Positions 26,338 to 34,736 of a stretch of 64,000 nucleotides of DNA are shown here, in pieces. The notes below the pieces were generated by a model. That model saw only the letters and a list, made by a program, of their open reading frames with translations, searched no databases and was not told where the DNA came from. Position 1 is the first letter of the stretch. Each line of letters opens with the position of its first letter. The position numbers and the translations under genes were made by a program. The stretch comes from Bradyrhizobium sp. SRL28 (GTDB lineage: Bacteria; Pseudomonadota; Alphaproteobacteria; Rhizobiales; Xanthobacteraceae). The DNA lies in contig NZ_JAHEAG010000003.1 of assembly GCF_018596315.1 (NCBI RefSeq), positions 620,001 to 684,000 of the forward strand, written 5' to 3'.

Positions 26338-27186
26338 ATGACGAACTTCGCCAGAATGGTCGCCCTGCTCGTCGCGCTCCCGGTCTGGGGCGCCGGAGTG
26401 AACCTTGCGCCAGCGGCCGACAGACCGCCACGCCTTGTCGAATTCGAAAGCCCGCTGGCGCTGGCGGGCCCGCAGGCGTTGCAGGGTTACCTGCGATTGC
26501 CCGATGGCCCCGGCCCCTCGCCCGCGGTCATCTTGCTGCACGGCTGCGGCGGCGATTGGCGAGGGATCGATGAGCGCTGGGGCAAGCTGCTTGCGGAGTG
26601 GGGCTACGTCACGCTGACCATCGACCGGTTCGGCACGCGTGGCATCACGAACGCCTGCACCGGCGGACTGCCGCCACAGACCCTGTATGATGCGTATCGC
26701 GCGCTGAATTTCCTTGTCGGGAAGTCATCGGTCGACCCGGATCGTGTGGCTGTGGTGGGATTTTCGCAAGGCGCCCTGCTGGCGCTGCTCTCGGTCGAGC
26801 GCAGCCAGATCGAACGCAGCGCCAAGGAAAAATTCCGCGCGGCGATCGGCTTCTATCCGCCCTGCCTCGGCCTCAAGGGCAACATGACCGTGCCGACGCT
26901 GATCCTGATCGGTGAGCTCGACGACTGGACGCCGGCCAACGAGTGCCGCAACCTCGCCGAAGGCCGTGACGACTGGGGTATCTCGCGCGAGAAGGGCCAG
27001 GGGTTTCCGATCGAGATCACCGTCTATCCCGGCGCCTATCATGATTTCGACGTGCCGCATTTCCGCACGCCCCAGAAGCTCCTGGGCCATCACCTCGAAT
27101 TCAACGAGGAGGCGCGGGATCGATCGGTCGACGCCGTGCAGAAATTCCTGTATGCGACCATCGGCGGAAAAGAGAAACAACCGTGA
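26338..27186 (+). CDS. Exported dienelactone-hydrolase-family protein with a serine nucleophile
   Basis: 282 residues with a probable signal peptide (MVALLVALPVWGAGVNLAPAA, cleavage near 27). Alpha/beta fold: AVILLHGCGGDWRG (oxyanion loop), VAVVGFSQGALLAL (nucleophile elbow, Ser about 144), LIGELDDWTP (acid) and YPGAYHDFD (His). Classical dienelactone hydrolase uses Cys at the elbow; here it is Ser, so esterase or peptidase-like activity is more likely. The stop overlaps the next gene's GTG (GTGA). It follows the amidohydrolase by 36 bases on the same strand. Confidence 0.85.
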   Translation: MTNFARMVALLVALPVWGAGVNLAPAADRPPRLVEFESPLALAGPQALQGYLRLPDGPGPSPAVILLHGCGGDWRGIDERWGKLLAEWGYVTLTIDRFGTRGITNACTGGLPPQTLYDAYRALNFLVGKSSVDPDRVAVVGFSQGALLALLSVERSQIERSAKEKFRAAIGFYPPCLGLKGNMTVPTLILIGELDDWTPANECRNLAEGRDDWGISREKGQGFPIEITVYPGAYHDFDVPHFRTPQKLLGHHLEFNEEARDRSVDAVQKFLYATIGGKEKQP

Positions 27187-27929
27187 CCATCAAAGCCGTT
27201 GTGTTCGACGCCTATGGAACGCTCTACGACGTCCAGTCGGTGGCCGACGTTACCGAGGATGCGTTTCCCGGCTATGGTGAAATCATCACCCAGGTCTGGC
27301 GCATCAAGCAGCTCGAATACACCTGGCTGCGCTCGCTGATGCGGCGCTACCGGGATTTCTCCGAAGTGACGCGCGACTCGCTGGCCTACACGCTTGATAG
27401 CCTCGGGCTCGAATATGACGACGAGACTTTCGCGCGCATCATCGACAAATATCTGCATCTCGATCTCTATCCGGATGCGCTTGCGACGCTTTCGGCGATG
27501 AAGGATCGCAAGCTCGCGATCCTGTCCAACGGCAGCCCCGGCATGCTCGACGCGCTGGTGCGCAACAGCGGGCTCGACCAACTGCTCGATGCGGTCATCA
27601 GCGTGGACGCCAGGAAGATTTTCAAGCCAAGTCCCGAAGCCTACATGCTGATCGAGGAGACGCTGCACGTGCCGCCCGCCGAGGTGCTGTTCATCTCCGC
27701 CAATCCATGGGACGCCTGCGGCGCCAAGGCATTCGGGCTCAACGTCGCCTGGATCGAGCGGGTGACGCCGGAAGCGATGGCGCTGGCCTGCCTCGAAAGC
27801 GAGACGCTGCCGCCATTGACGATGTTTTGGGCGTTGCGTACCCAGATGGATGAACTCGGCGTCGTGCCCGATCATCGCATCCACGGCCTCGCCGAGCTCC
27901 CCGCCCTGGTGTCTGCCCAAAGGTCCTGA
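27183..27929 (+). CDS. Haloacid dehalogenase type II (HAD superfamily)
   Basis: 248 residues. HAD motif I is VVFDAYGTLYD (nucleophile Asp 9), motif II AILSNGSPG, motif III KIFKPSPEAY (Lys), motif IV ISANPWDACGAKAFG (Asp). The DAYGTL motif I, the cap helix with YTWLRSLMRRY and the FKPSPEAY block are typical of L-2-haloacid dehalogenases, which hydrolyse 2-haloalkanoic acids with inversion, although many members have unknown phosphatase-like substrates. GTG start overlapping the previous stop by four bases shows translational coupling. Confidence 0.9.
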   Translation: MTIKAVVFDAYGTLYDVQSVADVTEDAFPGYGEIITQVWRIKQLEYTWLRSLMRRYRDFSEVTRDSLAYTLDSLGLEYDDETFARIIDKYLHLDLYPDALATLSAMKDRKLAILSNGSPGMLDALVRNSGLDQLLDAVISVDARKIFKPSPEAYMLIEETLHVPPAEVLFISANPWDACGAKAFGLNVAWIERVTPEAMALACLESETLPPLTMFWALRTQMDELGVVPDHRIHGLAELPALVSAQRS

Positions 27930-27930
27930 A

Positions 27931-28416
27931 ATGAGTCTTGAGTCCGTCCGCGCCTTCTTCGCAGAAAAGGCGCCCGATATCTCCGTGATCGAATCCCAGA
28001 TGAGTTCGGCCACCGTCGCGCTGGCCGCCGAAGCCTATGGCGTCGAGCCGGCGCGGATCGCAAAAACGCTGAGCTTGCGGATCGGCGAGCGTATGGTGCT
28101 GATCGTAGCCGCCGGCACGTCGCGGATGGACAACAAGAAGGTGAAGGCGCTGTTCGGCGGAAAGCCGAAAATGCTCGGCCTCGAGGAAGTCGCCGAGATC
28201 ACCGGCCACGAGGTCGGCGGCGTCTGTCCGTTCGGATTGAAGACGCCGCTGCCGGTCTATTGCGACGTGTCGCTGAAGGCGTTCGACGTCGTGGTGCCGG
28301 CCGCAGGCTCGACGCACAGCGCGGTAAAAATCACGCCGGCACGCATGGCGGAGCTGACCGGAGCCGAATGGGTCGACGTCTGCGAAATCCGGGCCGAGCG
28401 CGAAGCCGTGGCCTAA
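27931..28416 (+). CDS. YbaK/EbsC-family aminoacyl-tRNA deacylase-like protein
   Basis: 161 residues. SSATVALAAEAYGVEPARIAKTL contains the lysine conserved in the YbaK/ProX editing fold; GGVCPFGLKTPLPVYCD is the conserved middle block and AGSTHSAVKITP the final strand. Relatives clear mischarged tRNAs (Cys-tRNAPro, Ala-tRNAPro). The ATG immediately follows the dehalogenase stop, so it is third in the operon. Its last four bases overlap the end of the convergent downstream gene. Confidence 0.9.
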   Translation: MSLESVRAFFAEKAPDISVIESQMSSATVALAAEAYGVEPARIAKTLSLRIGERMVLIVAAGTSRMDNKKVKALFGGKPKMLGLEEVAEITGHEVGGVCPFGLKTPLPVYCDVSLKAFDVVVPAAGSTHSAVKITPARMAELTGAEWVDVCEIRAEREAVA

Positions 28417-28793
28417 TTGTCTTCTTCATAATAGGGCGGAGGCTGCATCGGCCGCGGCGGCACGGCCTGCGGCTGCATTTGTTGCGGCGCTCGGCCACGT
28501 GGCGCCGTCTGCTGCGGCACGCGCTGCGCCGGCGCGCGATTGGCCTGTTGCTGCTCGGCGCTCGATTCGAATACCGCTCGGCAATTGCTGGAGAGCTGCG
28601 GCGTGTTCTGTCGCAAGCAGGCCACGATCCGGCTGACATCGGGGATCTGGTCGCCGCAGAGCCGCCAGACGTCGGGTGTGCAGGCCATCTGCTGTTCCCA
28701 GGTTCCGCGATACTCTTGCGACGACGCGGGAGCGTTCACTCCGGCTGCGCCGATCGCGACGGCAAGGCTGAGGACAATCCGCTGCGTTTGCAT
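28413..28793 (-). CDS. Exported cysteine-containing protein with Pro/Gln-rich tail
   Basis: 126 residues. A signal peptide (VLSLAVAIGAAGVNAPASSQ) leads to a compact cysteine region: MACTPDVWRLCGDQIPD, IVACLRQNTPQLSSNC, four cysteines in the C-x7-C-x10-C-x11-C order of small rhizobial Cys-rich periplasmic proteins. Residues 80-126 are disordered, rich in Pro, Gln and Met and ending PPPYYEEDN. GAAAGGACTTGATCC precedes the ATG. Function unknown; metal or protein binding is possible. Confidence 0.8.
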   Translation of the reverse strand: MQTQRIVLSLAVAIGAAGVNAPASSQEYRGTWEQQMACTPDVWRLCGDQIPDVSRIVACLRQNTPQLSSNCRAVFESSAEQQQANRAPAQRVPQQTAPRGRAPQQMQPQAVPPRPMQPPPYYEEDN

Positions 28794-28919
28794 GGATCAA
28801 GTCCTTTCTTTTCGATTTCAAAACTAACGCGGAACTCCGCGCGGCGGCGGCGTTCAGCCTGCAGAATGAATGCGGCCACGCGACGTTGGTGCAAACAAAA
28901 AAATGTGAAGCGGGTTCCG

Positions 28920-29909
28920 CTATTCCACCTTGCCGATCTTCTTCACCGCGGCGACCAATCGCGCACTGTCCTCAGCGACGAATTTTGAAAATTCCGGCGC
29001 GTCGAGATAAGCGACCGGGCTGCCGGCGGTCTCGAAGGTCTTGACCACCTCGGGAGCTTTCACCGCTTGCGCCATCGCTTCGCGCAGTTGCGTCATGATC
29101 GGCGCCGGCAACGCTGCTTGCGCGAACAATCCCGCCCAGATGTAGAACTCGACGTCCTTGTAGCCGAGCTCGCGGAAGGTCGGCAGATCAGGGAAACTCT
29201 TGATGCGCTCCGCGCCCCAGTTGGCGAGCACGCGCATCTTGCCGTCATCGACCTGCTGCTTCAGCGTCCCCGGCGCGGAAGCCACCGCCTGCACGGTGCC
29301 GCTCAAGAGTGCGGTCAACGCGGGGCCGGCACCGCGGAACGGCACGTGCAGCAGTTTGATGCCGGCGCTCGCGGCGAACATTTCCATCGCCACATGCAGC
29401 GTGCCGTAGGGGCCGGACGAGCCATAGGGAATTTGCCCGGGACGCTTTTTGGCGTCGTCGACGAGGTCCTGCAGTGTCTTCCACGGCGCCGACGCCGGCA
29501 CGGCCAATAGCGTGGGATCGGCGAGCACGCGCGCGATCGGCGCGAACTGAGAAACCTCATACGACACCGGGCGGTCGAACAGCCGGTCGGCTTCGGGCAA
29601 TACGGCGAGCGAGGACAGCGTCATCAACAGCGTGTGGCCGTCAGGCTCGGCGCGCGCCGCCGCCGCATTGCCGACCGATCCGCCACCACCCCCGGCGCGG
29701 TTGTCGACGATCACGGGCTTGCCAAGGATCCGCTCCAGCGCCTGCGCAACGGGCCGCGCCGCGAGATCGGCCTGGCCGCCGGGCGGGAATGGCACGATCA
29801 TGGTGATGTTGCGCGAGGGGTACGGGCTTTGCGCGAAGGTGGCGTTGGAGAGCGCGGCGTGCGCCAGCGGCAATGCGGCGGCGGCCTTCAGGAGTTCGCG
29901 GCGGTTCAT
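28920..29909 (-). CDS. Tripartite tricarboxylate transporter substrate-binding protein (TctC/Bug)
   Basis: 329 residues. The N-terminus NRRELLKAAAALPLAHAAL is a signal with a twin-arginine-like pair. The mature protein opens YPSRNITMIVPFPPGGQADL and has LGKPVIVDNRAGGGGGSVG, the classical Bug ligand-loop blocks, then VPFRGAGPALTALLSG. Bug proteins deliver carboxylates (citrate, glutarate, phthalates) to a TctAB pair, absent here, so this is an orphan receptor. GGGGAGAAAC precedes the ATG. Ligand unknown. Confidence 0.92.
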   Translation of the reverse strand: MNRRELLKAAAALPLAHAALSNATFAQSPYPSRNITMIVPFPPGGQADLAARPVAQALERILGKPVIVDNRAGGGGGSVGNAAAARAEPDGHTLLMTLSSLAVLPEADRLFDRPVSYEVSQFAPIARVLADPTLLAVPASAPWKTLQDLVDDAKKRPGQIPYGSSGPYGTLHVAMEMFAASAGIKLLHVPFRGAGPALTALLSGTVQAVASAPGTLKQQVDDGKMRVLANWGAERIKSFPDLPTFRELGYKDVEFYIWAGLFAQAALPAPIMTQLREAMAQAVKAPEVVKTFETAGSPVAYLDAPEFSKFVAEDSARLVAAVKKIGKVE

Positions 29910-29967
29910 TGGTAGTTTCTCCCCGGTGATTTTGTTTTGGTTGTTGGAGGCAGCCTAACCTCAAATC

Positions 29968-30088
29968 GTAGGGTGGGCAAAGCGCAGCGTGCCCACCATC
30001 TTGCGGGCGTTGGTGCTCATTGTGTGCGTTCAGCGAATTTCCGGCCGTACGTATCGGCGGTGGGCACGCTTCGCTTTGCCCACCGTAC
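29968..30088. repeat. Inverted repeat of the GTAGGGTGGGC family, copy 1
   Basis: GTAGGGTGGGCAAAGCGCAG at 29968 faces CTTTGCCCACCGTAC ending at 30088, an imperfect dyad of about 25 bases per arm with GGTGGGCACGC/GCGTGCCCACC pairing within. A second copy lies at 34636-34725. It sits between two genes on the same strand, the LysR regulator (ends 30093) and the TctC gene, and may be the regulator's transcript end. It is typical of a dispersed Bradyrhizobium element. Confidence 0.75.
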
Positions 30089-30092
30089 GGGA

Positions 30093-31004
30093 CTATTTCC
30101 GCTTCTTCGCTTTCGCAAAATGCTTCGCCAGAAAATCCGCCAGCACTTCGACGCGTGCGGGCCGCGGGCCGCCGGGCGGGGTGACCAGATGCACGGCGCC
30201 TTCCGGCTGGTGCCAGCCTTTCAGGATCACCTCGACTTCGCCGGATGCAATCGCATCCCCGACGATGAAGTCCGGCAGGTCGGCGATGCCGAGGCCGGCG
30301 ATGACCGACGGCAACAGCGCCTCGCCATTGTTGACGCGGAGCTGGCCCGCGGGCCGGACGCTCGCCTGCTCGCCGGCCGCGTTGGTGTAGTGCCAGACGC
30401 CGGGTGTGGAGAGATAGGCGTAGCCGAAGCACTTGTGCTGGGCGAGGTGCATCGGATGCGTCGGCCTGCCGTGGCGCTTCAGATAGGATGGCGCCGCCAC
30501 GGTGTAGCGCGGCATTGCGCAGAGCCGGCGCGCGATCAGCGAGGAGTCAGGCAGCCGCGCGATGCGCAGGCCGGCATCAAAACCCTCGCCGATCAGATCG
30601 ACCGTCGCATCGCTCAGATGCAGGTCGATCGAGACTTCCGGGTACGCCGCAAGAAACTCCGGCAATATCGGCGCCACGGCCTTCACGCCGAACGTCATCG
30701 GCACCGCGAGCCGCACCAGCCCGCGCGGCGCCATCGATTGCGACAACGCTTCGTTTTCCGCCGCCTCGCCATCGACCAATAACTGCGCCGCGCGTTCGGC
30801 CAGTTTTTGCCCGGCATCGGTCAGCGCCAGCCGCCGCGAGGTGCGGTTGAACAGCCGCGCGCCGAGCCGCTGCTCCAGCCGGCTGACCGCCTTGGACACG
30901 GTGGCCTTGGACAGCGCCAGTTCGGTCGCGGCTGCTGCAAACGACCGCAACTCCACGACTTTTGCGAAAATCGCGAGGGCTTCGAAATCCGGGAGTTTCG
31001 ACAT
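30093..31004 (-). CDS. LysR-family transcriptional regulator
   Basis: 303 residues from the ATG at 31004 (MSKLPDFEALAIFAKVVEL). Winged helix-turn-helix 4-63: FAAAATELALSKATVSKAVS and LEQRLGARLFNRTSRRLALT. The C-terminal co-inducer domain begins near residue 90. It belongs to the YafC/AaeR-like branch by the opening FEALAIFAKVVELRSF. Divergent from the SDR gene across a 116-base region with a GAAAC-AATGA-GTTTC dyad; it most likely controls that SDR-pirin-wrbA set and itself. Inducer unknown. Confidence 0.92.
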   Translation of the reverse strand: MSKLPDFEALAIFAKVVELRSFAAAATELALSKATVSKAVSRLEQRLGARLFNRTSRRLALTDAGQKLAERAAQLLVDGEAAENEALSQSMAPRGLVRLAVPMTFGVKAVAPILPEFLAAYPEVSIDLHLSDATVDLIGEGFDAGLRIARLPDSSLIARRLCAMPRYTVAAPSYLKRHGRPTHPMHLAQHKCFGYAYLSTPGVWHYTNAAGEQASVRPAGQLRVNNGEALLPSVIAGLGIADLPDFIVGDAIASGEVEVILKGWHQPEGAVHLVTPPGGPRPARVEVLADFLAKHFAKAKKRK

Positions 31005-31031
31005 TCGGATCGCCTTCAAGGCTCGTTTTTG

Positions 31032-31046
31032 GAAACAATGAGTTTC
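31032..31046. promoter_or_regulatory. LysR-type operator candidate GAAAC-N5-GTTTC
   Basis: GAAAC (31032-31036) and GTTTC (31042-31046) form a perfect dyad, extended by TTG/CAA outside with one mismatch, 28 bases from the LysR start and 74 from the SDR start. Another GTTTC lies at 31051. Size and position between divergent genes fit a LysR box. Confidence 0.5.
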
Positions 31047-31120
31047 AATAGTTTCTATTTCTATACCACGTCCGACGGCATATCCAATGGCCATCGGAAT
31101 TCGAGCAACGGAGAAACCCA

Positions 31121-31873
31121 ATGACCAAGAAGCTCTCAGGCAAGGTAGCCCTCGTCACCGGCGGTTCGCGCGGCATCGGCGCGGCGTCTGCCCGCGCCCT
31201 CGCAGAAGAAGGCGCCAACGTCGCCATCAGCTATGTGGCGTCCCCTGCGAAGGCGGAAGCCGTCGTCGCCGAGCTGAAGGCCAAGGGCGTCAACGCCCGC
31301 GCCTACAAGGCCGACCAGGCCTCCTCCGTCGACGTCGATCAACTGGTGAAGAACGTCGCCAAGGATTTCGGCCGGCTCGACATCCTCGTCAACAACGCCG
31401 GCGTTGCCGTTGGCGGTGCGGTCGATGATCCCAACGCCGACACCGCGGCTTTGGCCCGGCAGAGCGCCGTGAATGTCGATGGCGTCATCACCGCGATCCG
31501 CGCGGCGGCGAAGCTGATGGGTGAAGGCGGCCGCATCGTCACGATCGGCTCTGACATCGCGACCCGCGCCTCGTTCCCCGGCCTCGCCGACTACGCCGCC
31601 ACCAAGGCTGCTGTCGTCGGCTACACCAAGGGCGCAGCGCGCGACCTCGGCCCCCGCGGCATCACCGTCAACGTGCTGCAGCCGGGTTCGATCGACACCG
31701 ACATGAACCCGGACGACGACCGCGATTTTGCCGACCTCCAGCGCAAGCAGCACGCGCTGCAGCGCTTCGGCAAGCCGGAAGAAATCGCCGCCGGCGTGCT
31801 GTTCCTCGCAAGCCCCGAAGCCTCGTTCGTGACCGGCACGGTGCTCAACGTCGATGGCGGCTTCGGCGCGTAA
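31121..31873 (+). CDS. Short-chain dehydrogenase/reductase (3-oxoacyl-ACP reductase-like)
   Basis: 250 residues, classical SDR. Cofactor loop VTGGSRGIGAASARALAEEG (TGxxxGIG, about 14-20), NNAGVAVGG, catalytic ADYAATKAAVVGYTKGA (Tyr-x3-Lys), and LQPGSIDTDMNP with FVTGTVLNVDGGFGA at the end. Acts on an alcohol/carbonyl with NADP(H). GGAGAAACCCA precedes the ATG. First gene after the LysR operator; a small hairpin separates it from the pirin gene. Substrate unknown; the neighbours suggest detoxification of carbonyls or quinones. Confidence 0.93.
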   Translation: MTKKLSGKVALVTGGSRGIGAASARALAEEGANVAISYVASPAKAEAVVAELKAKGVNARAYKADQASSVDVDQLVKNVAKDFGRLDILVNNAGVAVGGAVDDPNADTAALARQSAVNVDGVITAIRAAAKLMGEGGRIVTIGSDIATRASFPGLADYAATKAAVVGYTKGAARDLGPRGITVNVLQPGSIDTDMNPDDDRDFADLQRKQHALQRFGKPEEIAAGVLFLASPEASFVTGTVLNVDGGFGA

Positions 31874-31888
31874 TTCAATCAAACGAGG

Positions 31889-31907
31889 CCGGGTGCATGG
31901 CACCCGG
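31889..31907 (+). terminator. Small hairpin between the SDR and pirin genes
   Basis: CCGGGTGC and GCACCCGG pair around a 3-base loop (31889-31907). No T run follows, so it more likely reduces read-through or protects mRNA than terminates. Confidence 0.4.
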
Positions 31908-31945
31908 TCGCCCAATTCAAAAAACTTTCAACGAAGGAATATCCC

Positions 31946-32644
31946 ATGATCGAACTCAGACCTTTTGCAAAACTCGGCAGCGCCGATCACGGCTGGCTGA
32001 AAGCAAAGCACCACTTCTCGTTCGGCAGCCATTACGATCCCGATAATATGGGCCATGGCTCCTTGCGGGTGTGGAACGATGACGAGATCGCGCCGAACTC
32101 CGGCTTTCCCGCCCATCCGCACGCCAACATGGAAATCATCACCTATGTCCGCGAAGGCGCGATCACGCACCAGGACTCGCTCGGCAACAAGGGCCGCACC
32201 GAAGCCGGCGACGTGCAGGTGATGAGCGCCGGAAGCGGCATTCGTCATTCCGAGTACAATCTGGAACCTTCGAAGACGAAGATCTTCCAGATCTGGATCG
32301 AGCCGACCACGAAGGGCGGCCAGCCGACCTGGGGCGCGAAACCGTTTCCGAAGTCGGATCGCTCCGGCAAGCTAGTGACCATCGCCAGCGGCATTGACGG
32401 CGACAGGGATGCGCTGCCGATCCGGGCCGATGCGCGGGTGCTCGCCACCACGCTGAAGGCCGGCGAGAGCGCGGAATACGAACCGCACAAGGCACGTCAC
32501 CTCTATCTGGTGCCGGCGGCCGGCAGCGTCGAAGTCAACGGCGTGCGCGTCAACGCCCGCGACGGCGCCGCGATCCGCAACGAGGCGAAGCTGACGATTA
32601 CCGCGCTGGAAGATTCCGAACTGGTGCTGGTCGACGCGGCGTAG
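31946..32644 (+). CDS. Pirin family protein (bicupin)
   Basis: 232 residues. The N-terminal cupin has [17 protein letters not shown], then [15 protein letters not shown], the His-x-His and Glu metal ligands of pirins, and [12 protein letters not shown] with the last His. The C-terminal cupin (about 140-232) is shorter and lacks ligands, as in YhaK/pirin proteins. Such proteins bind Fe/Ni and some show quercetinase or redox-sensor activity. AAGGAATATCCC precedes the ATG. In the LysR-controlled set with SDR and WrbA. Confidence 0.9.
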   Translation: MIELRPFAKLGSADHGWLKAKHHFSFGSHYDPDNMGHGSLRVWNDDEIAPNSGFPAHPHANMEIITYVREGAITHQDSLGNKGRTEAGDVQVMSAGSGIRHSEYNLEPSKTKIFQIWIEPTTKGGQPTWGAKPFPKSDRSGKLVTIASGIDGDRDALPIRADARVLATTLKAGESAEYEPHKARHLYLVPAAGSVEVNGVRVNARDGAAIRNEAKLTITALEDSELVLVDAA

Positions 32645-32665
32645 CGCAACGACGACACCCCTCCC

Positions 32666-32756
32666 CGTCATGGCCGGGCTTGTCCCGGCCATCCATCTCG
32701 CTTCGCGAAGATTCTTTCAAAGGCGATGGATTGCCGGGTCAGGCCCGGCAATGACA
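32666..32756. repeat. Bradyrhizobium-type intergenic palindromic repeat (copy 2)
   Basis: CGTCATGGCCGGGC at 32666 faces GTCCCGGCCATCC at about 32681, then GGCGATGGATTGCCGGGTC and GGCCCGGCAATGACA follow, nearly identical to positions 225-259 upstream of groEL. It lies between pirin and wrbA, 45 bases before the wrbA start. A truncated relative (CGTCATGGCCGGGC) lies at 60452. Confidence 0.75.
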
Positions 32757-32801
32757 CCTGAAAACAAACAACACGTCTTGCAAACCAAAAGGAAAGCCAT
32801 C

Positions 32802-33401
32802 ATGGCCAAAGTACTCGTGCTCTATTACTCCGCCTACGGTCACATCGAGGCGATGGCGAATGCCGTCGCAGAAGGTGCGCGCAAAGCCGGCGCCACCGTC
32901 GACATCAAGCGCGTGCCGGAACTGGTGCCCGACGAAGTCGCGAAAGCTTCGTATTACAAGCTCGACCAGGCTGCACCGATCGCCAAGATCGAGGATCTTG
33001 CGAACTACGACGCGATCGTCGTCGGCACCGGCACGCGCTTTGGCCGGATGGCGTCGCAGATGGCGAACTTCCTCGACCAGGCCGGTGGCCTCTGGGCCAA
33101 GGGTGCCTTGCACGGCAAGGTCGGCGGCGCCTTTACGTCAACGGCGACCCAGCACGGCGGACAGGAAACCACGCTGTTCTCGATCATCACCAACCTGCTG
33201 CACTTCGGCATGACCATCGTCGGCCTGAACTATGGCTTTGCCGGCCAGATGAAGCTCGACGAGGTCACCGGCGGCGCGCCCTACGGCGCGACCACGATCA
33301 CCGGCGGTGACGGCAGCCGCCAGCCGAGCGAAAACGAACTCGCCGGCGCGCGCTATCAAGGACGCGTGATCGCGGAGACCGCGAACAAACTGCATGGCTG
33401 A
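32802..33401 (+). CDS. wrbA: NAD(P)H:quinone oxidoreductase WrbA (type IV)
   Basis: 199 residues, the WrbA size. FMN-binding flavodoxin-like loop [20 protein letters not shown] (about 5-24), then [19 protein letters not shown] and [20 protein letters not shown], all diagnostic. It reduces benzoquinones by two electrons, avoiding semiquinones. AAGGAAAGCCATC precedes the ATG. Third in the SDR-pirin-WrbA set, with a repeat between. A long hairpin follows 3 bases after the stop. Confidence 0.95.
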   Translation: MAKVLVLYYSAYGHIEAMANAVAEGARKAGATVDIKRVPELVPDEVAKASYYKLDQAAPIAKIEDLANYDAIVVGTGTRFGRMASQMANFLDQAGGLWAKGALHGKVGGAFTSTATQHGGQETTLFSIITNLLHFGMTIVGLNYGFAGQMKLDEVTGGAPYGATTITGGDGSRQPSENELAGARYQGRVIAETANKLHG

Positions 33402-33404
33402 TAC

Positions 33405-33443
33405 GATATGGGCGGCATTCTCATTCGGGAATGCCGCCATATC
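33405..33443 (+). terminator. Long hairpin after wrbA
   Basis: GATATGGGCGGCATTC (33405-33420) pairs with GAATGCCGCCATATC (33429-33443), one bulged G, 8-base loop. It begins three bases after the wrbA stop. No T run, but the stem is stable enough to act as a transcript end. Confidence 0.6.
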
Positions 33444-33460
33444 TGTCTCCGCAGGAGACG

Positions 33461-33604
33461 ATGAATTCAGTGATGGTCGAAATTCTCTTTATCGCTCAAC
33501 TGGCACGCCGGCCGCTGCAGGCCATGGCGCGGCGCTGGTGGTGCAGGAGCCTCTACCGCGCCTCGCGCGGACAGCGACGATGCCCCGACTGCACGAAATC
33601 GTGA
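33461..33604 (+). CDS. Possible small Cys-containing protein (47 aa)
   Basis: MNSVMVEILFIAQLARRPLQ continues AMARRWWCRSLYRASRGQRR and ends CPDCTKS, with C-x14-C-P-D-C. AGGAG lies just before ATG 33461 and 15 bases before ATG 33473, either of which could start it. The basic Arg-rich composition with a terminal CPDC knuckle looks like small rhizobial zinc-binding proteins, but I cannot exclude a chance frame. Confidence 0.35.
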   Translation: MNSVMVEILFIAQLARRPLQAMARRWWCRSLYRASRGQRRCPDCTKS

Positions 33605-33679
33605 GCCGCGATTTTTAAAGGCTCCGTGAATTCGTGCTACGCCTTCTGCCTTCACAGCAGGCACGCGCAGGGTTCTGGC

Positions 33680-34627
33680 ATGAGCAACAATTCGCAAGGC
33701 CCGTGGCCGGAATTGCCGACCGCGGCGTGGCGTGACACCTGTGCGACACTGCAGCTCTGGACCCAGATCATCGGCAAGATCCGGCTGACCAAATCGCCCT
33801 GGCTTAATCATTCCTGGCACGTGACGCTCTACGTCACGTCGCGCGGATTGACGACATCGCCAGTGCCCGACGGCACGCGGACGTTCCAGATCGATTTCGA
33901 TTTCGTCGACCATCGGTTGCGCATCTCGACCAGCGATGGCACGCAGCGGCACTTTGCGCTGGCGGGTCATTCCGTCGCCAGCTTCTACGCCGCCACCATA
34001 GCGGCGCTTGCCGAACTCGGCATTGCCGTTGCCATCGACGAGATGCCGAACGAACTGCCCGATCCGGTGCGGTTCTCGCTGGACACTACACATGCCTCCT
34101 ACGATCCCGATGCCGTCGGGCGCTTCCTGCAAATCCTTGTCAACTGCGACCGCGTCTTCAAGCAATTCCGCACGGGATTTCTCGGCAAGGCGAGCCCGGT
34201 GCATTTCTTCTGGGGCAGTTTCGATCTCGCGGTGACGCGCTTTTCGGGCCGTCGCGCGCCGCGTCATCCCGGCGGCGTACCGAATTTGCCTGATGCGGTT
34301 GCCCATGAGGCCTATTCACACGAAGTCAGCAGCGCCGGCTTCTGGCCAGGCGGTGGCGCGATCGATTATCCTGCGTTCTATTCCTATGCCTATCCCGAGC
34401 CACCAGGTTTCCGCGCAGCGAAGGTGCGCCCCGATACGGCCTTCTTCAGCGAAGCGCTGGGCGAATTCATCCTGCCCTACGACGCCGTGCGCACGGCTGA
34501 TAATCCCGACGAGGCGTTGCTCGATTTCCTGCAAAGCACCTATGAGGCCGCGGCAATATCAGCAAAGTGGGATCGCGACGCGCTGGAGTGCGATCCTGGC
34601 AAGCCGGGCGTGGTGCGACAGGTTTAG
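33680..34627 (+). CDS. DUF5996-family protein
   Basis: 315 residues from the ATG at 33680 after CAGGGTTCTGGC. The pattern fits DUF5996: an opening WPELPTAAWRDTCATLQLWT, a basic SPWLNHSWHVTLYVTSRGLT, then VHFFWGSFDLAVTRFSGRRAP near residue 185 and the end YEAAAISAKWDRDALECD. No signal peptide or membrane segment. The family is widespread in bacteria without known function. Alone between two repeat regions. Confidence 0.88.
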   Translation: MSNNSQGPWPELPTAAWRDTCATLQLWTQIIGKIRLTKSPWLNHSWHVTLYVTSRGLTTSPVPDGTRTFQIDFDFVDHRLRISTSDGTQRHFALAGHSVASFYAATIAALAELGIAVAIDEMPNELPDPVRFSLDTTHASYDPDAVGRFLQILVNCDRVFKQFRTGFLGKASPVHFFWGSFDLAVTRFSGRRAPRHPGGVPNLPDAVAHEAYSHEVSSAGFWPGGGAIDYPAFYSYAYPEPPGFRAAKVRPDTAFFSEALGEFILPYDAVRTADNPDEALLDFLQSTYEAAAISAKWDRDALECDPGKPGVVRQV

Positions 34628-34635
34628 AGCTGCTG

Positions 34636-34725
34636 CGTAGGGTGGGCGCAAAGCGCGTGCCCACCATCCCCGTTTACTTTGCGAAGGAAGGTGGGCACGG
34701 CGCGATGCGCCCTTGCCCCCCTACG
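34636..34725. repeat. Inverted repeat of the GTAGGGTGGGC family, copy 2
   Basis: CGTAGGGTGGGCGCAAAGCG at 34636 faces GCGCCCTTGCCCCCCTACG ending at 34725, and GTGCCCACC/GGTGGGCAC pair inside. Same family as 29968-30088. It begins 8 bases past the DUF5996 stop and ends 11 bases before the stop of the convergent zinc-ribbon gene, so it separates two convergent transcripts. Confidence 0.75.
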
Positions 34726-34736
34726 GATTCCCCAAG

